A stretch of DNA of 64,000 nucleotides, from assembly GCA_017544005.1 (NCBI GenBank), contig JAFYEZ010000035.1:1-64000 (forward strand), in the 5' to 3' direction. The stretch comes from Bacteroidales bacterium (lineage in GTDB: Bacteria > Bacteroidota > Bacteroidia > Bacteroidales > UBA932). Both the position numbers and the translations under genes were made by a program. The notes below the pieces were generated by a model, which was given only the letters and a program-made list of their open reading frames with translations, had not been told where the DNA came from and made no database searches. Below are positions 43,285 to 50,303 of this stretch, piece by piece; the stretch's first letter is position 1; every line of letters begins with the position of its first letter.

Positions 43285-44607
43285 ATGGAAGGTCACTACG
43301 GATATCGGCGCATCCTGAAAGAACTCTGGCCCATGGTGCTGATGCTGATGGTCACATCGGTTTACAGCATCGTGGACGGCTGGTTCATTTCCAACTATGC
43401 GGGCAGCACCGCCTTCGCCGCCATGAACATCATCTGGCCGGCCGTGGCCATTCTCTCGGCCCTGGGCCTGATGGTGGGAGCCGGCGGCAGCGCACTGGTA
43501 TCCAAGACTTTCGGCGAGCGGAAGGTAGAACGCGGAAACCACATCTTCACGATGCTCATCCGCCTCACCTTTCTCGCCGGTGCAGGAATCTCCCTTCTCC
43601 TGTTCGTAGCCATGCGGCCGGTTGCCGTCGCGCTGGGCGCCGAAGGCGACATGATCGGCTATGCCGTCACCTACGGCCGCATCCTCACCGCCGCCCTGCC
43701 CGTCTATATGGTCCAGCTGGCTCTCCAGCCCTTCTGCATGACCGCCGGCCGGCCGGAGATCGGCACCTATACCAGCATCGCCTGCGGCGTGACCAATATC
43801 GTGTTCGACGCCCTGTTCGTGGCGGTATTCGGCTGGGGACTGACCGGTGCGGCCATCGCCACGGCACTTTCCTTCCTCGTAGGCGGACTCCTCCCCGTTC
43901 TCTTCTTCCGCTCCCGCCGCAATACCACCAACCTGCGGTTTCTTCCGGAGAGTCCGGCGGAAGGGCCGGCCATCCGTCAGTCGCTGCTGAACGGCCTCTC
44001 CGAATTCGTCGGCAACATCTCCTTCAACGTCATTGCCATCTGCTATAACCTGCAGCTGATGAAGTATATCGGCGAAAACGGCGTCTCGGCCTACGGGGTG
44101 CTGATGTATGTGGGATTCATCTTCGGATCCATCTTCATCGGCTACAACATGGGCGTTTCCCAGGTCATCTCCTTCAAATACGGCGCGGGCGACAAGGCGG
44201 AACTGCGCAGCCTCCTGCGCAAGAGCTGTACACTGATTGCCATCGGCGGCCTGCTCATCACGGCCGTCGTGGAAGCCCTTGCCCCGCAGATCTCCGCCCT
44301 CTTCGTGGGCTACGACGTGGCCCTGCGCGATCTGACCACCTACGCGATGCGCATCTACATGCTCTCTTTCCTCATCTGCGGCTTCAACATGTTCGCCTCC
44401 GCCTGGTTCACGGCACTCAACAACGGACCGGTTTCCGCCGTCATCTCCTTCACGCGGACGCTGGTATTCGAACTGGGCTGCGTCTTCCTGCTGCCGCTGC
44501 TGCTGGGTATCGACGGTATCTGGCTCTCCGTCAACGCCGCGGAAGTCCTGGCGCTGATTCTCTCCGTGATTCTGATCCGAGTTTTTCAAAAAAGATATGG
44601 TTACTAA
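43285..44607 (+). CDS. MATE-family efflux transporter
   Basis: 440 aa, twelve predicted hydrophobic helices in two related halves. Family features: LMVTSVYSIVDGWFISNYAGSTAFAAMNI near 17-45, GAGGSALVSKTFGE, and in the second half NMGVSQVISFKYGAGDKAELRSLLRKS. It exports cationic compounds by Na+ or H+ antiport. Substrate unknown. Its last 11 bp overlap the start of the small lipoprotein gene, so the two are co-transcribed. Confidence 0.92.
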   Translation: MEGHYGYRRILKELWPMVLMLMVTSVYSIVDGWFISNYAGSTAFAAMNIIWPAVAILSALGLMVGAGGSALVSKTFGERKVERGNHIFTMLIRLTFLAGAGISLLLFVAMRPVAVALGAEGDMIGYAVTYGRILTAALPVYMVQLALQPFCMTAGRPEIGTYTSIACGVTNIVFDALFVAVFGWGLTGAAIATALSFLVGGLLPVLFFRSRRNTTNLRFLPESPAEGPAIRQSLLNGLSEFVGNISFNVIAICYNLQLMKYIGENGVSAYGVLMYVGFIFGSIFIGYNMGVSQVISFKYGAGDKAELRSLLRKSCTLIAIGGLLITAVVEALAPQISALFVGYDVALRDLTTYAMRIYMLSFLICGFNMFASAWFTALNNGPVSAVISFTRTLVFELGCVFLLPLLLGIDGIWLSVNAAEVLALILSVILIRVFQKRYGY

Positions 44608-45064
44608 TCCTGGCAAGATGCCGCTGTTCTTCGCGGCTGCCCTTCTCCTGGCGCTCTTCGCTGCCTGCACCCCCAGACAGGAACTCCGGCTGCGCACGGC
44701 CGAACTCTGCCGTCATATCCCCAATCCGGAATGTCTGGAACGCTCCCAGGGCTTTCTGACCCCCGATTATTATGCGGCGCTCGAAGCGGTGTTCACCGCA
44801 CCGGACTCGGTTCCTCTCCTCCATGAATGGGAATTCTGGTTTGCCGCCGCCGACGGCAGCCCGATTGCTGAGATCAACTGCAAGGTGCGCTCGGTCCGCC
44901 CCATTGACAGCTTGCATGCCCTGGCCCGCCTGCACATTCATCCAGCCGACCAGGACTATCCGCCTGAGGTTCACCTGCTTCATTTGGAAAAACAGGACGG
45001 AATCTGGCTCATCTCCGACTTCGACGACACCTACGCCGCCGCCCTCCGCCGCCTAGTGAAATAG
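44597..45064 (+). CDS. Small exported lipoprotein, DUF3828-like
   Basis: 155 aa. Hydrophobic signal with lipobox LFAAC (C24). The mature region (LTPDYYAALEAVFTAPDSVPLLHEWEFW, then LHLEKQDGIWLISDFDD) resembles the NTF2-like DUF3828/DUF4878 type of periplasmic proteins. No catalytic residues can be named. Overlaps the MATE gene by 11 bp. The transcript runs into the palindromic repeat that begins at 45070. Confidence 0.7.
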   Translation: MVTNPGKMPLFFAAALLLALFAACTPRQELRLRTAELCRHIPNPECLERSQGFLTPDYYAALEAVFTAPDSVPLLHEWEFWFAAADGSPIAEINCKVRSVRPIDSLHALARLHIHPADQDYPPEVHLLHLEKQDGIWLISDFDDTYAAALRRLVK

Positions 45065-45077
45065 GAAGGGTTCCCAC

Positions 45078-45101
45078 AAAAAAAGAGTTGCGCTGCAACT
45101 C
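45078..45101 (-). terminator. Second minus-strand terminator in the tRNA repeat
   Basis: On the minus strand a GAGTTGC/GCAACTC hairpin (7 bp, 3-nt loop, 45085-45101) is followed by seven T. It backs up the terminator next to tRNA-Val. Confidence 0.55.
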
Positions 45102-45197
45102 AAAAGCGCCTGTCAAGGCGCTAGCGGAGCGAGAGCTTGCCCCGAAGCGGGAGCGGCGGGGGTTCGGGGGTGTCCCCCGTAACAACAATGTTCCCAC

Positions 45198-45231
45198 AAA
45201 AAAAAGAGTCGCGTATGCAACTCTTTTTTTT
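45198..45231 (-). terminator. Terminator of tRNA-Val
   Basis: Right after the tRNA 3' end the minus strand reads an A8-GAGTTGC arm, a 4-nt loop, GCGACTC and T8. The stem is 15 bp with one T-G wobble. The same hairpin has a T-tract on the plus strand, so it may also stop transcripts from the lipoprotein gene. Confidence 0.75.
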
Positions 45232-45232
45232 G

Positions 45233-45307
45233 TGGGAACAATAGGAGTCGAACCTATGACCCCCTGCTTGTAAGGCAGGTGCTCTAAACCAACTGAGCTA
45301 TGCTCCC
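45233..45307 (-). tRNA. tRNA-Val (anticodon TAC)
   Basis: 75 nt cloverleaf on the minus strand. Acceptor stem GGGAGCA/TGTTCCC (one G-T pair), D-arm GCTC/GAGC, anticodon stem CCTGC/GCAGG around loop CTTACAA with anticodon TAC, 5-nt variable loop, T-arm ATAGG-TTCGACT-CCTAT, discriminator A. CCA is not encoded. The 3' acceptor strand is part of the inverted repeat that continues to the left. The gap from 45308 to 45427 holds no gene that I can see. Confidence 0.97.
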
Positions 45308-45427
45308 GGTTTGGGAGCGCAAATGTAGGGACTTTTTCGGTTATTCACAAATTTAATCGGATTTCCCTCCCCATTAATTGCGATTGCGGGACCGGCTGAT
45401 TGTGATTACTTTTGCAAAAAAACGAAA

Positions 45428-46348
45428 ATGGAACACGCGGAACATCCCCATACACATCATCACGCCGACGCGCACGACCTGCAAAGCGCTTCCCTGCGCC
45501 GGGTTTTCATCCTGTCCATCGTACTGAACCTGGGATTCGTCCTGATTGAAGCGGGAGTCGGCCTCTGGAAAGGATCCCTCGGCCTGCTCTCCGACGCCGG
45601 CCACAACCTGAGCGACGTCTTCTCCCTGCTGCTGGCGCTGGTCGCCTTCCACCTGGCCGCGTCGCACGGCACCAAACGCTTCACGTACGGTTTCCGCAAG
45701 GGCTCCATCCTGATTTCGCTGCTCAACGCCCTCATCCTGCTGGTGGCCGTCGGCGCCATTCTGGTGGAAAGCATCCACAAACTCCGCCATCCGGCCCCGC
45801 TGGACGGAGCAGCCGTGGCCTGGACCGCGGGCATCGGCATTCTGGTCAACGGACTGACCGCCTTCCTGTTGATGCGTCACCAGAAGCAGGACATCAATAC
45901 CCGCGGCGCCTTTCTCCACATGCTGGCCGACACGCTCGTTTCGGTGGGCGTCGTCATCTCCGGAATCGTGATTTCCCTGACCGGCTGGACCCTCATTGAC
46001 CCGATGATCGGAATCGCCATTGCACTGGTCATCCTCATCAGCACCTGGAAGCTGCTCGCCGAGAGTCTCCGGATGAGCGTGGACGCCGTTCCGGAGTCCA
46101 TCAATCCGGACGAGATCGTGGGTGAGATGAAAGAAGTTCCCGGCGTACAGGACGTTCACCACCTGCACATCTGGCCCATCAGCACCACGGAAACGGCCCT
46201 GACCGCCCATGTGGTGCTCCGGGAAGGAGTGGACAGCGCGGAGATTGTGGCCGCCCTCAAACACGAACTCGCCCACCACGGCATCCGGCACGCCACCCTG
46301 GAAACCGAACGCGAAGGCCAGCCCTGCACCAATCCCCACTGCGCATAA
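45428..46348 (+). CDS. Cation diffusion facilitator (CzcD-type metal exporter)
   Basis: 306 aa. His-rich N-terminus (HPHTHHHADAHD), six membrane helices, metal-site motifs SDAGHNLSDV (helix II) and HMLADTLVSVGV (helix V), then a cytoplasmic domain of about 90 residues (VHHLHIWPISTTETALTAHVV). CDF proteins export zinc, cobalt or cadmium in exchange for protons; HxxxD in helix II with HxxxD in helix V suits zinc. Monocistronic, ended by the bidirectional terminator at 46347-46383. Confidence 0.93.
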   Translation: MEHAEHPHTHHHADAHDLQSASLRRVFILSIVLNLGFVLIEAGVGLWKGSLGLLSDAGHNLSDVFSLLLALVAFHLAASHGTKRFTYGFRKGSILISLLNALILLVAVGAILVESIHKLRHPAPLDGAAVAWTAGIGILVNGLTAFLLMRHQKQDINTRGAFLHMLADTLVSVGVVISGIVISLTGWTLIDPMIGIAIALVILISTWKLLAESLRMSVDAVPESINPDEIVGEMKEVPGVQDVHHLHIWPISTTETALTAHVVLREGVDSAEIVAALKHELAHHGIRHATLETEREGQPCTNPHCA

Positions 46349-46383
46349 AAGGCCGCCCTGCACTGCGGCAGAGCGGCCTTTTT
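46347..46383. terminator. Bidirectional terminator between CDF and XRE genes
   Basis: AAAAGGCCGC (46347-46356) pairs exactly with GCGGCCTTTT (46373-46382) over a 16-nt loop. It has a T-run after it on both strands and serves the two convergent transcripts. Confidence 0.8.
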
Positions 46384-46402
46384 CAGAAGATGACAGACCG
46401 GT

Positions 46403-46615
46403 CTATTCTGCGTCGGGACGATATTCCAGGAGGTCGCCCGGCTGGCAGTCCAATGCCTTGCAGATGGCCTCGAGCGTGGCAAAACGCACGCCTTTGGCCT
46501 TCCCGTTCTTGAGAATCGACAGATTGGCCGGGGAGATTCCCACCTGGGCGGCGAGATCTCCCAGCGACACCTTGCGGCGGGCCATCATCACGTCGATATT
46601 GACAATTACGGCCAT
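46403..46615 (-). CDS. XRE/Cro-family transcriptional regulator (YozG-like)
   Basis: 70 aa, almost entirely one helix-turn-helix domain: MMARRKVSLGDLAAQVGISPANLSILKNGKAKGVRF, then LEAICKALDCQPGDLLEYRP. It matches the small Cro/YozG-type regulators that in Bacteroidota often accompany a membrane protein. It starts 5 bp after the flotillin gene, so it is the third gene of the nfeD-flotillin-XRE operon. It may bind the palindrome at 48751-48777 on the operon promoter (inference). Confidence 0.88.
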   Translation of the reverse strand: MAVIVNIDVMMARRKVSLGDLAAQVGISPANLSILKNGKAKGVRFATLEAICKALDCQPGDLLEYRPDAE

Positions 46616-46620
46616 AGAGC

Positions 46621-48003
46621 CTACTTTTCAGCCTTTTCGGGTTCGACCTCTTCTACCTTGGCAGGCGCGTCAGTCTTGCCCTTCAGGTAAGACGGGAGTT
46701 CCATTCCGGCCATCTTGAACAGATCCTGGAGCGGCGGAACAGCGCCCATCATGCCTGAAATGAAATTGGAAGTAGCGGTTTTGCCCTCTTTGCCGTTGCC
46801 GCTGTCCCAGACGGTGACCTTGTCGATCTTGATGCCCTTGACGGCCTCGACCTGCGTACGGACCAGTTCAGGCAGCTTGTCGGAAATGAGCATCGTGATG
46901 GCGTCCTTGGCGTCTCCGCCGGCCGCTTCGACCAAGCGGTTGAAACCTTCTGCCTGCTTGGAGAGGATTTCGTACGCACCGCGTGCCTGCGCGTCCATCT
47001 TGGCGAAGATGGCGTCGGCTTCACCCTTTGCCTCGCGGCGCAGACGCTCTGCAGCGGCCTCCGCCTCGATAATCATCTTCTCTTTCTCGATCTGTGCAGC
47101 GACCACGATGTTGGCCTTCTGCGTAGCCTCTTCGCGCTCGGCGCGGGCCAGCTCGGCCTCACGCTCGCTCTTGTAGGCCTCTTCGAGGGCCTTGGCAGCC
47201 TGCACCTTTTCGGCAGCAACCGCAATGCGCGCAGCCTCCGCCTCTTTCTCGCGGCGGGCGGCATCGGACTGGGCGATAGCGATCTTGGCGTTGTTCTCAC
47301 CCTTGACGGCGTCCGCATCGGCGGCAGCCACGTTCACGCGGGTATCCTTGTCGGCGTTGGCCTTACCGGTCTCACCGTACCGGTTCTGCTCGGCCACGCT
47401 CTTCTTGGCGTCGTTGATAGCCTTGGCAGCCGCCTCTTTACCGAGTGCCTCGATATAGCCGGATTCGTCGCGGATATCGGTGACGTTCACGTTGATCAGC
47501 TTCAGACCGATCTTGCGGAGCTCGGCCTCCACGTTGGTGGAGACATTGGCCAGGAACTTGTCACGGTCGGCGTTGATCTCCTCGATATCCATCGTGGCAA
47601 TCACCAGACGCAGCTGGCCGAAGAGGATATCGGTGGCGATACTGCGGATGTCCTCGGTATTGAGGCCCAGCAGACGCTCTGCGGCGTTGGTCATGCTGTC
47701 GCTCTCGGTGCTGATACCCACGGTAAAGCGGCACGGCACGTCCACGCGGATGTTCTGTTTGGAGAGGGCGTTGGTCAGGTTGCACTCGATGCTGATCGGG
47801 GTCAGGTCGAGGTAGGAATAGCTCTGGAAGACCGGCCAGATGAAGGCGGCGCCGCCATGGATACACTTGGCGGAGGACTTGCGTCCGGTCTTACCGTAGA
47901 TGACGAGAATCTTGTCTGACGGGCAGCGGCGGTAACGTTTGAGGATGGCCGCAAACGTCACGAAGAGCACGAAGACAATAATCAGGATAAGATAGAGTGA
48001 CAT
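46621..48003 (-). CDS. Flotillin-like SPFH-domain protein
   Basis: 460 aa. One N-terminal membrane segment (1-21), SPFH/band-7 domain (about 28-200: IHGGAAFIWPVFQSYSYLDLTPISIE), a long Ala/Glu-rich coiled coil (about 200-350, EAEAARIAVAAEKVQAAKALEEAYKSE), and the flotillin C-terminal region (GGDAKDAITMLISDKLPELV). It forms large cage-like membrane microdomain assemblies. It is preceded by an NfeD/YuaF-type protein, the usual partner, 41 bp upstream. Confidence 0.93.
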   Translation of the reverse strand: MSLYLILIIVFVLFVTFAAILKRYRRCPSDKILVIYGKTGRKSSAKCIHGGAAFIWPVFQSYSYLDLTPISIECNLTNALSKQNIRVDVPCRFTVGISTESDSMTNAAERLLGLNTEDIRSIATDILFGQLRLVIATMDIEEINADRDKFLANVSTNVEAELRKIGLKLINVNVTDIRDESGYIEALGKEAAAKAINDAKKSVAEQNRYGETGKANADKDTRVNVAAADADAVKGENNAKIAIAQSDAARREKEAEAARIAVAAEKVQAAKALEEAYKSEREAELARAEREEATQKANIVVAAQIEKEKMIIEAEAAAERLRREAKGEADAIFAKMDAQARGAYEILSKQAEGFNRLVEAAGGDAKDAITMLISDKLPELVRTQVEAVKGIKIDKVTVWDSGNGKEGKTATSNFISGMMGAVPPLQDLFKMAGMELPSYLKGKTDAPAKVEEVEPEKAEK

Positions 48004-48044
48004 AGTGCAGTAGATTTATTGATGAATAATTGATTCAGAATTGA

Positions 48045-48668
48045 TTAGATGATTAGGGAATCCTGGCCCTCTACGAGCAGGGTATGGTCGTCCAGGGCCT
48101 CGAGCACCTTGATGTTGGAGCCGGTTGCGAGCGTATCGCCGTCGGTCAGCGCGTCGTACTCGCGGACCGCGCCGCCGATCGTGATCTGCACCTTGCCGGA
48201 ACCGCTCCGGGCGGCAGGAATGGCCAGATAGACCTTGCCGGTGCAGCCCACGGCCTGCTTATAGACGTTGATCGTGCCGGACTGCTGCATGCTGCTCAGC
48301 CACTTGAAGAGGTACATCACGGCAAAGACCAGAGCGATGCCCACCACGATAGCCACCAGCATCAGCAGCGCTGTGGAGGCGATCTTCTCGCGCAGCAAGA
48401 TGGCGGTCCAGCCAAAGCCCAGGAAGAAATTGACGAAATTGCGGAAGGTCAGCAGGTTCATGCCGCTGCCCATGTCGGAGAACTCGGAAGAGGAGTCGAC
48501 GTCGGTCGTGAGGTCGCCCCCGTCGAAGTTGCCGTCGATCCCTCCGTCACCGACATCCGCACCGATGAAAGTCATAATGCTTTGGATGATGAAGATCAGG
48601 GATGCCGCGAGGGTGATGATCCACAGAATCTTCATGAAAAGCGTCAGGGAAGTCCACCAGAGAATCAT
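48045..48668 (-). CDS. NfeD/YuaF-like membrane protein
   Basis: 207 aa. One N-terminal helix, an acidic Gly/Asp-rich extracytoplasmic stretch (GADVGDGGIDGNFDGGDLTTD), two further helices (about 90-125), and a C-terminal OB-fold-type beta domain (GCTGKVYLAIPAARSGSGKVQI, LLVEGQDSLII). This is the short NfeD type (YuaF) that works with flotillin. First gene of the operon. Confidence 0.88.
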   Translation of the reverse strand: MILWWTSLTLFMKILWIITLAASLIFIIQSIMTFIGADVGDGGIDGNFDGGDLTTDVDSSSEFSDMGSGMNLLTFRNFVNFFLGFGWTAILLREKIASTALLMLVAIVVGIALVFAVMYLFKWLSSMQQSGTINVYKQAVGCTGKVYLAIPAARSGSGKVQITIGGAVREYDALTDGDTLATGSNIKVLEALDDHTLLVEGQDSLII

Positions 48669-48732
48669 AGTCGTATCATTATAAGTGTTAAACTGCTTGT
48701 GTCCTGCGGACCGTTTCGACCGGTTCGCACAG

Positions 48733-48762
48733 CAAATATAATAATAATTTATCGTAAAACAA
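48733..48762 (-). promoter_or_regulatory. Promoter of the nfeD-flotillin-XRE operon
   Basis: TTG (48760-48762), 19 nt, TATATTTG (48733-48740) on the minus strand. The -33 region lies inside the palindrome 48751-48777. It leaves a 5' leader of about 60 nt before the nfeD ATG at 48668. Confidence 0.6.
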
Positions 48763-48777
48763 TAAATATTTTACGAT
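48751..48777. promoter_or_regulatory. Operator-like palindrome
   Basis: ATCGTAAAA (48751-48759) and its exact complement TTTTACGAT (48769-48777), separated by 9 bp. No T-tract and low GC, so it is not a terminator. It covers the -33 element of the operon that ends in an XRE regulator. Confidence 0.6.
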
Positions 48778-48798
48778 TTATCCACAAAGTTATGAACA

Positions 48799-49227
48799 CT
48801 ACAGAAAGAAGAGCGTCCAGACTCCGAAACGGAGAAATTTGCCGACGAAGAGAAGGATCAGCGTCCAGAAGGCCGGCGCCTTGTAGAAACCCAGCCCCAG
48901 CGAAATGACGTCGCCCACGATGGGGAGCCAACTGATCAGCGCCATCCACACGCCGTATTTGTCGATGTTTTTCTTCTGTTTTTCAAGTTTTTCCCGTTTG
49001 ACCTTGAAGGTCTTTTCAAGCCATTCCCACTTGCAGAGACGGCCCAGAAAGTAGGTGGTCACGCTTCCTGCCCAATTGCCGAAGGAGGCGACCAGCAGGC
49101 AGGTCAGCGGTTGTTTGGTGGCCCAAAGCACGGCGATATAGAGCGCGTCCGAACTGAAAGGAACGACGGTCGCCGCCAGAAATGTGCCCAGGAACAGGCC
49201 CCAAAGCCCCAAACTGCTGAAATCCAT
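48799..49227 (-). CDS. YqaA/DedA-like (SNARE-associated type) membrane protein
   Basis: 142 aa with three to four hydrophobic segments. Pattern: GLFLGTFLAATVVPFSSDALYIAVL near the N-terminus, SFGNWAGSVTTYFLGRL with the re-entrant Gly-rich loop, and YGVWMALISWLPIVGDVISLGLGFYK. These belong to the DedA/YqaA group, linked to lipid carrier flipping and envelope homeostasis. The ATG at 49227 is preferred; a TTG at 49254 lies in the -7 box TATCTTTG at 49252-49259. Confidence 0.88.
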   Translation of the reverse strand: MDFSSLGLWGLFLGTFLAATVVPFSSDALYIAVLWATKQPLTCLLVASFGNWAGSVTTYFLGRLCKWEWLEKTFKVKREKLEKQKKNIDKYGVWMALISWLPIVGDVISLGLGFYKAPAFWTLILLFVGKFLRFGVWTLFFL

Positions 49228-49251
49228 CTGCGTTGTCGATTGAACAGGCTG

Positions 49252-49275
49252 CAAAGATAAAAAAGGATTACCTTT
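49252..49275. promoter_or_regulatory. Back-to-back -7 boxes of yqaA-like and eamA genes
   Basis: TATCTTTG on the minus strand (49252-49259) for the YqaA-like gene and TACCTTTG on the plus strand (49268-49275) for the EamA gene, only 8 bp apart. Neither has a consensus -33 box at 19-21 nt. Confidence 0.5.
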
Positions 49276-49298
49276 GTAGGTAGTTTGCTTACGAGAAA

Positions 49299-50201
49299 AT
49301 GAAGGCTTCCCTGCGTTCCACCCTGCTGCTGACGCTGACCGCCCTGATTTGGGGCGTAGCGTTCGTCGCGCAGAGCGAAGGCAGCAACTATATGGGGTCA
49401 GGGACCTTCATCGGCATCCGGTTCCTGATGGCGGCGCTCGTGCTGCTGCCATTTATTCGGATTTCTGACCGGCGAAACCACCGTAAAGAGTCACCCGCAC
49501 AGCGCAAAGGCCTCTGGAAGGCGGGGATTCTTTGCGGCTTCTGGCTCTTCGTGGCCAGCTTTTTCCAGCAACAGGGCATCACGCTGGGCACCGGCGCCGG
49601 CAAGGCAGGCTTCATCACGGCCACCTACATCATCATCGTTCCGATTTTCAATTGGATTCTCTTCCACAAACGTACCGGCGTAGCGGTCTGGATTGGGGTC
49701 GTCATCGCGCTTGTCGGGCTCTGGCTGCTTTGTATGACAGAGAGTTTCTCGCTGCAGAAATCCGATTTTCTGATCCTGATGTGCGCCGTCACCTTCTCGT
49801 TCCAGATTCTGGCCGTGGACCGCTTCTCGCCCCGGTTTGACGCGCTTAAACTGGCCGCCATCCAGTTCCTGGTCTGCGGAGTATTGGGTATTATTGCGAT
49901 GATTCCCTTGGAGATTGTACCGGCCGGATTCGCAGCGTGGGCTGCTCCCCTCGCCTCCTGGTCCGCCTGGATCCCGCTACTTTATGCCGGCATCCTCTCG
50001 AGCGCCGTCGGCTATACGCTTCAGATTGTCGGACAAAAGGGCTTCAATCCCACTGTCGCCTCGCTGCTGATGAGTCTCGAGTCGCTCTTCGCCGTCCTCG
50101 CCGGCTGGCTGCTGCTCCACCAGACCCTCACCCTCCGCGAAACCCTCGGCGCCGCCCTCCTCTTCGCCGCCGTCCTCATCGCCCAGCTCCGCCGCGACTG
50201 A
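49299..50201 (+). CDS. EamA/DMT-family transporter
   Basis: 300 aa, ten predicted helices in two EamA repeats: LTLTALIWGVAFVAQSEGSNYMGSGTFIGIRFLMAALVLLP in the first and VGYTLQIVGQKGFNPTVASLLMSLESLFAVLAGWLLLHQTL in the second. Metabolite exporter or importer of the RhaT/EamA type; substrate unknown. Monocistronic. Confidence 0.9.
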   Translation: MKASLRSTLLLTLTALIWGVAFVAQSEGSNYMGSGTFIGIRFLMAALVLLPFIRISDRRNHRKESPAQRKGLWKAGILCGFWLFVASFFQQQGITLGTGAGKAGFITATYIIIVPIFNWILFHKRTGVAVWIGVVIALVGLWLLCMTESFSLQKSDFLILMCAVTFSFQILAVDRFSPRFDALKLAAIQFLVCGVLGIIAMIPLEIVPAGFAAWAAPLASWSAWIPLLYAGILSSAVGYTLQIVGQKGFNPTVASLLMSLESLFAVLAGWLLLHQTLTLRETLGAALLFAAVLIAQLRRD

Positions 50202-50211
50202 CAATTTGTCG

Positions 50212-50236
50212 CACCCGTGCGGGTGGTACTCTTTTT
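50212..50236 (+). terminator. Weak terminator after the EamA gene
   Basis: CACCC/GGGTG hairpin (50212-50225, 4-nt loop) followed by five T at 50232-50236. Short stem. The rest of the 102-bp gap before htpG shows no recognisable promoter boxes. Confidence 0.35.
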
Positions 50237-50303
50237 GCCGTAGGCCGTATGCGTTTTTAAACGGAACGATACGGATATAAACGAAACAAAAAGATACAAT
50301 ACT

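Larger units (their letters stand above)
45070..45240. repeat. Palindrome-rich repeat copying the tRNA-Val 3' end
   Basis: Three copies of one roughly 22-bp unit, GTTCCCAC, a 7-8 A run, GAGT[T/C]GC: forward at 45070-45091 and 45190-45212, inverted at 45217-45239. The inverted copy contains the 3' acceptor strand of tRNA-Val. Between the two forward copies lie hairpins at 45085-45101 (GAGTTGC arms), 45106-45121 (GCGCCT arms, GTCA loop) and 45165-45179 (CGGGGG arms, TGT loop). The 98-bp interior is very GC-rich. No protein is encoded. Confidence 0.75.

Noticed and set aside
45085..45180. CRISPR-like array at the palindromic block
   Set aside because: The hairpins differ from each other, there are no equal-length spacers and no cas genes nearby.
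7591..49259. TTG start codons giving longer N-termini at 7596, 9058, 16485, 36346, 49254 and 58547
   Set aside because: Four of these TTGs are the last bases of a TAnnTTTG -7 box, so they would not be transcribed. The other two (7596, 58547) lie in the preceding gene, and an ATG follows one base after that gene's stop.
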